Shown here: positions 36,076 to 41,117 of the stretch, in pieces | Numbering within the stretch: the stretch's first letter is position 1 | How the letters are laid out: each line of letters opens with the position of its first letter | NCBI GenBank assembly: GCA_937949725.1 | Contig: CALECT010000091.1 | Span: forward strand, 1 to 41,117 | Reading direction: 5' to 3' | Length of the DNA: 41,117 bases | Source: an uncultured Pseudanabaenaceae cyanobacterium | GTDB lineage: Bacteria > Cyanobacteriota > Cyanobacteriia > PCC-9006 > JAAUQQ01 | Notes under the pieces: generated by a model | Told to the model about the DNA's origin: nothing | What the model saw: the letters and a program-made list of their open reading frames with translations, nothing else | Databases searched by the model: none | Position numbers and translations under genes: made by a program

Positions 36076-38070
36076 ATGGTTGCTGCAACCCAATCTTTAG
36101 AAGAACTCTGCATTAATTCGGTGCGCTTTTTGGCGATCGATGGCGTTGAGAAAGCCAAGTCTGGCCACCCCGGTCTGCCCATGGGTGCAGCCCCCATGTG
36201 CTTTGTCCTCTGGGACAAGTTCATGAAGTTCAACCCCAAGAATCCTAACTGGGTGAACCGCGATCGCTTTGTCCTGTCCGCAGGCCATGGCTCCATGCTC
36301 CAGTACGCCCTGCTCTACCTGACGGGCTACGACAGCGTGACGATGGAAGACCTGAAGCAATTCCGTCAGTGGGGCTCTCGCACCCCTGGCCACCCCGAGA
36401 ACTTTGAGACCAAGGGTGTGGAAGTGACCACCGGTCCTTTGGGCCAGGGCATTTGTAACGCTGTGGGCCTGGCCATGGCCGAAGCTCACCTGGCTGCCAA
36501 GTTCAATAAGCCCGATTGCACCGTCATTGACCATTACACCTATGCCCTCATGGGTGATGGCTGCAATATGGAGGGCATTTCCGGTGAAGCCTGCTCCTTG
36601 GCCGGTCACCTGGGCTTGGGCAAGTTGATTGCCCTCTATGACGACAACCACATCTCCATTGACGGCGACACCACCGTCTCCTTCACCGAAGATGTGGGCA
36701 TGCGCTACAAAGCCTATGGCTGGCAGGTGATTGTTGTCGGTAATGGCGACACCGATACGGCCTCCATCGAAGCAGCTATTAAGGAAGCTAAGGCAAACAC
36801 CGAGCAGCCCACCTTGATCAAGGTGCGCACCACCATCGGTTTTGGTTCCCCCAACCGTCAGGGCACTGCTGGTATCCACGGTGCAGCCCTGGGTGCAGAG
36901 GAAATCGAAGCCACCAAGAAGAACTTGGGTTGGGAGCATGGCTCCTTTGAAGTACCTGACGATGCATTGGCTCACTGGCGCAAGGCGATTGATCGCGGTG
37001 CCGCCGCCGAAGCTGAATGGGACAAGACCTGGGCTACTTACAAGGGCAAATACGCAGCGGAAGCCGCAGAATTTGAGCGTCAGATTAGCGGCAAACTGCC
37101 TGACGGTTGGGAAAAGTGCCTGCCCACTTACACCCCCGATGACAAGCCTTTGGCAACTCGCAAGACCTCGGAGATTACGCTGAACGCGATCGCCGAAGCA
37201 GTCCCCGAGCTGGTTGGCGGTTCCGCTGACCTGACCCACTCCAACCTCACCTACCTGAAGTGCTCCACGGACTTCCAGAAGGGTGCCTACGGGGGTCGTA
37301 ACCTGCGTTTCGGCGTGCGTGAGCATGGCATGGGCGCGATTTGCAACGGCATTTCCCTCCATGGCACCGGCCTGATTCCCTTCGATGCCACCTTCCTGGT
37401 GTTTGCCGATTACATGCGCGGTGCAATCCGCCTGTCGGCCCTGTCCCAGTGCCAGGTCATCCATGTCATGACCCATGACTCCATCGCCCTGGGCGAAGAT
37501 GGTCCTACTCACCAGCCTGTGGAAACCGTTGCTTCCCTGCGCGTGATTCCTAACCTGTTGGTCTTCCGCCCTGCGGATGGTAACGAGACTTCCGGTGCTT
37601 ATAAGGTGGCGATCGAGCGACGCAAAGAGTCTTCGATCATGGCCATGACTCGTCAGGGTCTGCCCCAGTTGGCTGGGTCTTCCATTGAAGGCGTGGCTAA
37701 AGGCGCTTACACCGTCGTCGATTGCGATGGCACTCCTGATTTGGTGATGTTGGCGACGGGTAGTGAAGTCAGCCTCTGCGTTAATGCTGCCAAGGAAATG
37801 GGTGGCAAGATTCGTGTGGTTTCCATGCCCTGCCGCGAAATTTTCGAAGAGCAGGATGAGGCTTATCGCACTTCCATTCTGCCCGCAGGCGTCAAGCGCC
37901 TCGTTGTAGAAGCTGGCACCACCTACGGTTGGGGCAAGTATGCAGGCGATACCGGCGCTGTCATCGGCGTTGATACCTTCGGTGCTTCCGCTCCCGGTGG
38001 CAAGATTATGGAAGAGTTTGGTTTCACCGTTGCTAACGTTGTTGCTAAAGCTAAAGCGTTGATCGGCTAG
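36076..38070 (+). CDS. tkt: Transketolase
   Basis: This thiamine-diphosphate enzyme moves two-carbon ketol units in the Calvin cycle and pentose-phosphate pathway. It has 664 residues, the usual length. The N-terminal domain has [23 protein letters not shown] and the thiamine-diphosphate/Mg motif beginning GDG (160-162) and reaching Asn191 in DDNHIS. The pyrimidine-binding domain has [12 protein letters not shown] and [16 protein letters not shown]. The C-terminal domain ends [16 protein letters not shown]. Codon use is strongly biased, as in highly expressed genes, which also creates a long antisense open frame that is not a gene. A strong terminator follows. Confidence 0.98.
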   Translation: MVAATQSLEELCINSVRFLAIDGVEKAKSGHPGLPMGAAPMCFVLWDKFMKFNPKNPNWVNRDRFVLSAGHGSMLQYALLYLTGYDSVTMEDLKQFRQWGSRTPGHPENFETKGVEVTTGPLGQGICNAVGLAMAEAHLAAKFNKPDCTVIDHYTYALMGDGCNMEGISGEACSLAGHLGLGKLIALYDDNHISIDGDTTVSFTEDVGMRYKAYGWQVIVVGNGDTDTASIEAAIKEAKANTEQPTLIKVRTTIGFGSPNRQGTAGIHGAALGAEEIEATKKNLGWEHGSFEVPDDALAHWRKAIDRGAAAEAEWDKTWATYKGKYAAEAAEFERQISGKLPDGWEKCLPTYTPDDKPLATRKTSEITLNAIAEAVPELVGGSADLTHSNLTYLKCSTDFQKGAYGGRNLRFGVREHGMGAICNGISLHGTGLIPFDATFLVFADYMRGAIRLSALSQCQVIHVMTHDSIALGEDGPTHQPVETVASLRVIPNLLVFRPADGNETSGAYKVAIERRKESSIMAMTRQGLPQLAGSSIEGVAKGAYTVVDCDGTPDLVMLATGSEVSLCVNAAKEMGGKIRVVSMPCREIFEEQDEAYRTSILPAGVKRLVVEAGTTYGWGKYAGDTGAVIGVDTFGASAPGGKIMEEFGFTVANVVAKAKALIG

Positions 38071-38104
38071 GTTTATTCCTAGGACTAACGTTTGGTTCCA
38101 ATAG

Positions 38105-38147
38105 AAAGGGCCTTGGCTGTTATAGCCAAGGCCCTTTTGCATTTTTG
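38105..38147 (+). terminator. Strong hairpin terminator after tkt
   Basis: The perfect 14-base stem aaagggccttggct (38105-38118) with agccaaggcccttt (38124-38137) has loop gttat and tail ttgcattttt. It lies 34 bases past the tkt stop codon, a clear intrinsic terminator. Confidence 0.92.
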
Positions 38148-38237
38148 GGATGCTTGCTTCAGTGAGGATTTGCTAGAAAAACGACCGACTTTGGTTTAGC
38201 GCCTTACGATAGATTCAGTCCGCGCTGTTCTGCTGTT

Positions 38238-38990
38238 ATGACCCCAGTACCCGAAACCTGTTCCCATGGTGGAGATCTCCACGGTAACCATGCCCATGGT
38301 GAGCATCAGGGAGAGACCTGTAACCATTCCTTTATTGCGAGTGATCTCTCCAAGCAAAAAGTCCAGCGCTTGCTCTGGGTCGCGGGCTTAGTTCTTAGCT
38401 TTGCCATTTTAGAAATTGGTGTTGGGGTTTGGAGCCACAGCGTTGCCCTGTTCGCTGATGCAGGGCATTTGATTGTTGACTGCGGTGCGGTGTTGCTGGC
38501 CTTAGCGGCTGCTTGGTGGAGCCAGCGTCAGCAAGAGCAGCCTGACATCGTTCAAAATAGAGTGGTGGAGACTTGGGCGGCTTTGTTGAATGGCGTTGCT
38601 TTGGTTGCGATCGCCATCTGGATCGGCTACGAAGCCATTGAATCTTTGCGATCGCCCCCGGTCGAAATCCTCAGCCTACCGATGCTGCTCACCGCTGCTG
38701 TGGGCCTAGGCGTGAATAGCCTTAATGCAAAGTTGCTCCATCAACATAGTCATGATGACTTGAATGTGAAAGGGGTTTTGTTGCATGCGATCGCCGATGC
38801 CGCTAGCTCTTTCGGGATACTGATTGCAGCTCTCTTGATTTCTGTATTGCACTGGCAACGAGCTGATGGCATTGTCAGCTTGATTGTTGCAGGCTTTATT
38901 TTGATTGGTGCCATGCCCCTGATTGTTGCGAGTGTGAGTCAACTGAAGAATTCAGTGATGCCAGCGACCCAGGATATTCCCCAATCTTAG
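38238..38990 (+). CDS. Cation diffusion facilitator transporter lacking the C-terminal domain
   Basis: This 250-residue CDF-family divalent-metal/proton antiporter has six membrane helices from about residue 44. The transport-site pairs are His77/Asp81 (HLIVD) in helix 2 and His183/Asp187 (HAIAD) in helix 5; an H-x3-D arrangement is typical of zinc-type members. The N-terminus is His/Cys-rich (CSHGGDLHGNHAHGEH), and a loop with HQHSHDD lies between helices 4 and 5. It stops about 18 residues after helix 6, so the usual cytoplasmic dimerisation and metal-sensing domain (about 80-90 residues) is absent. There is no clear ribosome site at ATG 38238. Probably a zinc exporter; cobalt is possible. 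Confidence 0.88.
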   Translation: MTPVPETCSHGGDLHGNHAHGEHQGETCNHSFIASDLSKQKVQRLLWVAGLVLSFAILEIGVGVWSHSVALFADAGHLIVDCGAVLLALAAAWWSQRQQEQPDIVQNRVVETWAALLNGVALVAIAIWIGYEAIESLRSPPVEILSLPMLLTAAVGLGVNSLNAKLLHQHSHDDLNVKGVLLHAIADAASSFGILIAALLISVLHWQRADGIVSLIVAGFILIGAMPLIVASVSQLKNSVMPATQDIPQS

Positions 38991-39009
38991 ATTGCTCGAC
39001 GTAATTCCT

Positions 39010-39035
39010 AGGTTCTAACGCTTTAAGGTTCTAAC
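39010..39035. repeat. Short direct repeat after the CDF gene
   Basis: Two copies of aggttctaac (39010-39019 and 39026-39035) lie 16 bases apart. The second overlaps the last codons and stop of the small secreted-protein gene on the minus strand. Function, if any, is unknown. Confidence 0.3.
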
Positions 39036-39370
39036 TGATTGAGACGGACTTCAAGGTCACGAATATCCTGTTTGAGTTCGATGACAAGGTTCGCCAGACT
39101 CTGGAGTTGGGGGTCGGTTGAATTTGTGCGGCGTTGGGGGATGGGGGTGGGAGATGACTGGGTGACTGGCGTCGTGGTGGGGGATGAACGCAATTGCCCC
39201 ACTTCGCGTTGAAGCTGCCGTAGGTTAATTTCTAGGTTGGCGACTTTGCCATCCAAGTGAGAGCTGTTGATAGGGGGAAAGTTATCATGGGCTAAGCTGC
39301 GGTTGGCAAATAGGAGAAGGCTGAGACTGAGGAGGCAGATCCAGAGCGCTCGCTTGAGTGGTTGTGTCAT
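39023..39370 (-). CDS. Small exported coiled-coil protein of unknown function
   Basis: The 115-residue product (from ATG 39370) has a signal peptide: basic start, hydrophobic core ALWICLLSLSLLLFA, cleavage after SLA. A helical segment (KVANLEINLRQLQREVGQL), a Ser/Thr/Pro linker and a second helical segment (LANLVIELKQDIRDLEVRL) follow. Both helices show heptad-like leucine spacing, suggesting a periplasmic coiled coil. The ATG at 39382 is an alternative start. I do not recognise the family. It is convergent with the CDF gene. Confidence 0.65.
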   Translation of the reverse strand: MTQPLKRALWICLLSLSLLLFANRSLAHDNFPPINSSHLDGKVANLEINLRQLQREVGQLRSSPTTTPVTQSSPTPIPQRRTNSTDPQLQSLANLVIELKQDIRDLEVRLNQLEP

Positions 39371-39382
39371 TGCATGTATCAA

Positions 39383-39785
39383 GCCCAGTAGATGACTTTA
39401 GGCTAGCGTGAAGATCCAAACCAAAGAAATATGACTTTTACAACTTAGCCTTGTTTCAATTAGTTACCTATGAATTTATAGCGGTGGTTTGAGCTTGTAC
39501 CCACTCCGATGTTCACAGCTCATTTTCTTCATACTCAGGATGTTGGGTGGCTGCTGTCTACCTGGTTTAAACATTAGTTGGTGTCCTCCAGTGACTGGAC
39601 GAATCTAGTGCTGTTTAGAACCTAATGAGCCGGAATCGTGATCTTTCAGACGCTAAAAGCTTTGCTCTCTATTCGCTGAGTAGACACTGATTGGAAGCTA
39701 GCCTTGCTTTCAAGCAGTGTCTATCTACCTGATGGACTTTTGACTTATGCGGACGTTATCTTCACACAGCCAATAGTCTGTCGAT
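39383..39785. other. Intergenic region with a large hairpin
   Basis: This 400-base A+T-rich gap separates two minus-strand genes of unknown function. It has no credible open frame. Its main content is the inverted repeat at 39681-39723, listed separately. A related stretch, tagccttgtttcaa (39446-39459), resembles the hairpin's loop and inner arm. Confidence 0.5.
39681..39723. repeat. Unassigned 18-base imperfect inverted repeat
   Basis: The left arm (39681-39698) and right arm (39706-39723) match at 16 of 18 positions, one of the two exceptions being a G-T wobble on the plus strand, around the loop tagcctt. The outer nine bases, tagacactg/cagtgtcta, are perfect. No T-run follows on either strand, so it is not a typical terminator. 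It could be an RNA structure, a transposon-derived element or a protein-binding site. Confidence 0.6.
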
Positions 39786-40538
39786 TTATTTCGGGCCAGA
39801 ATCTAGACGTGCTTCAATGGCTTCCATTCTCTGAGCGATCGTGCTGATAATTTGGGGCAAAGAAATCTGTAGCTGCATATTTTCACGATTGATATCAGAG
39901 GATTCCTCTACTGCGGGAGGGATAGATATTTGAGGTGGAGTTTCCGGAAGAGAGAATCCAGGAATGTCAGGTGGTATAAGCACAAAAGTACTTAGGAAAT
40001 CAACATTTATTAATCCAGCACCAGTCGAAGTTGGTATAGCTACATTTAGCTGATCGAAATCGTTTTGGCTGTTGTTGGGAGAAGGCAGGAAAGTCCCTCT
40101 ATGCTCAGGTGTAACTAATAATTGCTTCGTAACACCTTGGAGCGTGAAAGGAGAAGAAGTAAGAATAAATATCTCAACAAAACCACGAACTTCTAACTCA
40201 TCTTTGCTTGGATCAAGTTCTATGATGTTTGGCTGTAGAATGAACAGCCCTGTATCTCCTGCACCCAGGGTGAAATCATACTGATAGCGATTTGCTCCAG
40301 CGGCTACAAGTGTTCCATTGAATTGATTAGTTCCACCAGTGTCTAAAGCAGTTAGAAGTTTTGATGGGTCGAGAGAAGGTGTTGTTGCATTAAATCTCAG
40401 TCTAATTCTTGAATTGGTTGTAGTCGGATTAGAGAGATTAAGAAAATAACCTTGTACAACTTTTCGATCAGAGCCTTTGACCTTTCCTGGGTTAGGGGTG
40501 ATTTTCGTTAGAAGAAGTTCGAAAGTGGAGAGCAACAT
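39786..40538 (-). CDS. Hypothetical beta-rich protein with C-terminal helix
   Basis: This 250-residue protein has no recognised family. The first about 150 residues are beta-rich and polar, with Asn/Thr-rich turns (LSNPTTTNSRIRLRFN, GAGDTGLFILQPN). A Pro-rich linker (IPPDIPGFSLPETPPQISIPP) leads to a C-terminal amphipathic helix (ISTIAQRMEAIEARL). There is no signal peptide or membrane segment. The start at 40538 has a good ribosome site (aggag, 9 bases upstream). Composition is low in G+C (20 of 60 at 40381-40440), unlike tkt or glmS, suggesting later acquisition. The adhesin-like composition is suggestive only. Confidence 0.6.
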   Translation of the reverse strand: MLLSTFELLLTKITPNPGKVKGSDRKVVQGYFLNLSNPTTTNSRIRLRFNATTPSLDPSKLLTALDTGGTNQFNGTLVAAGANRYQYDFTLGAGDTGLFILQPNIIELDPSKDELEVRGFVEIFILTSSPFTLQGVTKQLLVTPEHRGTFLPSPNNSQNDFDQLNVAIPTSTGAGLINVDFLSTFVLIPPDIPGFSLPETPPQISIPPAVEESSDINRENMQLQISLPQIISTIAQRMEAIEARLDSGPK

Positions 40539-40880
40539 TACTAATGCTCCTGTAAATCATATTTGTGTTTGGATTGGTTTCATTAGACCTTGAGTGAATA
40601 TCACTCCCCTGGGAACTAAAGAAAAACTTATGACTCTAGCTAATTTCTGTGGCTCTGAAGAGAATGAATTTGGACAGCACAGGCTCTATTTCAGCTGCTT
40701 CCAGAGTTCAACTGCGGAATGTACCTGGTCGATAGTGGACCACTTGTATTGACAGAGTTGAGCTCTATAAATTGTTGAGGTACGTTTCTTGCCGCCAGTA
40801 TTTGAACTAGACGCAAGAAGTACAAAGCCCTCAATGCTGCAAGAACATCGAGGGCTTTGCCTAGAAGCTTGACCTGACGA
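40539..40880. other. Gap between aspS and the hypothetical gene
   Basis: About 340 bases hold the aspS terminator hairpin (40823-40859) and the leader of the downstream hypothetical gene. A 69-codon open frame overlapping the aspS end runs through the hairpin and is not considered a gene. Confidence 0.5.
40823..40859 (-). terminator. Terminator hairpin after aspS
   Basis: The arms 40823-40836 and 40846-40859 pair over 14 bases with one mismatch (core caaagccctc/gagggctttg) around a 9-base loop. It begins 21 bases past the aspS stop codon. On the minus strand it is followed by tacttctt, a modest T-rich tail. Confidence 0.75.
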
Positions 40881-41117
40881 TTATTCTTCGTCTTCCTCAC
40901 TCTTAGGAACGTAGGTGGACTTCACCTCCAGCTCCTCCAACTGTGCGTCATCCACATTGGACGGCGCATCGGTGAGCAGGCAGCGGGCCTGCTGGGTCTT
41001 GGGGAAGGCGATGGTGTCGCGGATGGACTCGGAGCCGGTCATCAGCATGACGATGCGATCCAATCCAAAGGCGATGCCGCCGTGGGGCGGGGTGCCGTAT
41101 TCAAAGGCGTTGAGCAG
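40881..41117 (-). CDS. aspS: Aspartyl-tRNA synthetase, C-terminal end (partial)
   Basis: The last 78 codons and the stop are visible; the gene continues beyond the right edge. Class II synthetase motif 3 is clear ([14 protein letters not shown]), followed by [20 protein letters not shown], the standard bacterial AspS ending, and a short acidic tail, SEEDEE. The enzyme charges tRNA-Asp, or tRNA-Asp and tRNA-Asn in non-discriminating forms; the visible part cannot distinguish these. Confidence 0.95.
   Translation of the reverse strand: MLNAFEYGTPPHGGIAFGLDRIVMLMTGSESIRDTIAFPKTQQARCLLTDAPSNVDDAQLEELEVKSTYVPKSEEDEE

Noticed and set aside
36097..38142. A 681-codon open frame on the minus strand opposite tkt
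   Set aside because: It mirrors tkt almost exactly, has no recognisable domain, and is explained by the strong codon bias of the highly expressed transketolase gene.
40691..40900. 69-codon minus-strand open frame overlapping the aspS end
   Set aside because: It spans the aspS terminator hairpin and shows no protein-like features.

Overview
The window is from a cyanobacterial chromosome. It carries psaC (photosystem I iron-sulfur subunit), a neighbourhood of psaC, acpP, fabF and transketolase that is familiar from cyanobacteria, a DevBCA-type exporter, and many copies of the cyanobacterial octamer GCGATCGC. Base composition is intermediate and clearly uneven. No transposase, integrase, CRISPR array, tRNA or rRNA was recognised. 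The genus cannot be fixed from the sequence alone.

Region 1 (1-10947) is envelope and signalling. It holds an M48 membrane metalloprotease (plus strand, reading frame open at the left edge), a convergent devB-devC-devA operon (minus strand), a small sigma-70-like protein, a secreted TPR protein with a clear terminator, and a soluble four-PAS histidine kinase.

Region 2 (11021-30833) is about 20 kb with every gene on the minus strand: a surface-polysaccharide or O-antigen-type locus. In transcription order it reads: Wzm permease, Wzt ATPase with a C-terminal extension, a 1515-residue fusion (GT4-GT2-GT4-coiled coil-methyltransferase), a small methyltransferase, an Stf0-like sulfotransferase, GDP-mannose 4,6-dehydratase, a GT4, a GT2, a PglK/MsbA-like ABC half-transporter, another GT4, a 600-bp gap, and then a compact A+T-rich set of methyltransferase, polyprenyl-phosphate-sugar-synthase-like GT2, membrane GT-C-like protein and EamA/SMR-type flippase. 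My reading is that GDP-sugars feed a multi-domain polymerase whose coiled coil and terminal methyltransferase may set chain length, that Wzm/Wzt exports the chain, and that the last genes add a side sugar on the far side of the membrane. Sulfation would decorate the product.

Region 3 (30928-38070) is core metabolism: glmS and psaC (minus strand), then acpP, fabF and tkt (plus strand), with good hairpin terminators after psaC, acpP and tkt.

Region 4 (38238-41117) holds a short CDF metal transporter with a His-rich N-terminus, two unrecognised proteins, a large unexplained hairpin, and the 3' end of aspS at the right edge.

The best candidate for something undescribed is the 1515-residue fusion together with Wzm/Wzt. 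It looks like a polymerase, molecular ruler and chain terminator in one chain, where known systems such as E. coli O9a use separate WbdA and WbdD proteins. This is inference from domain order and context.
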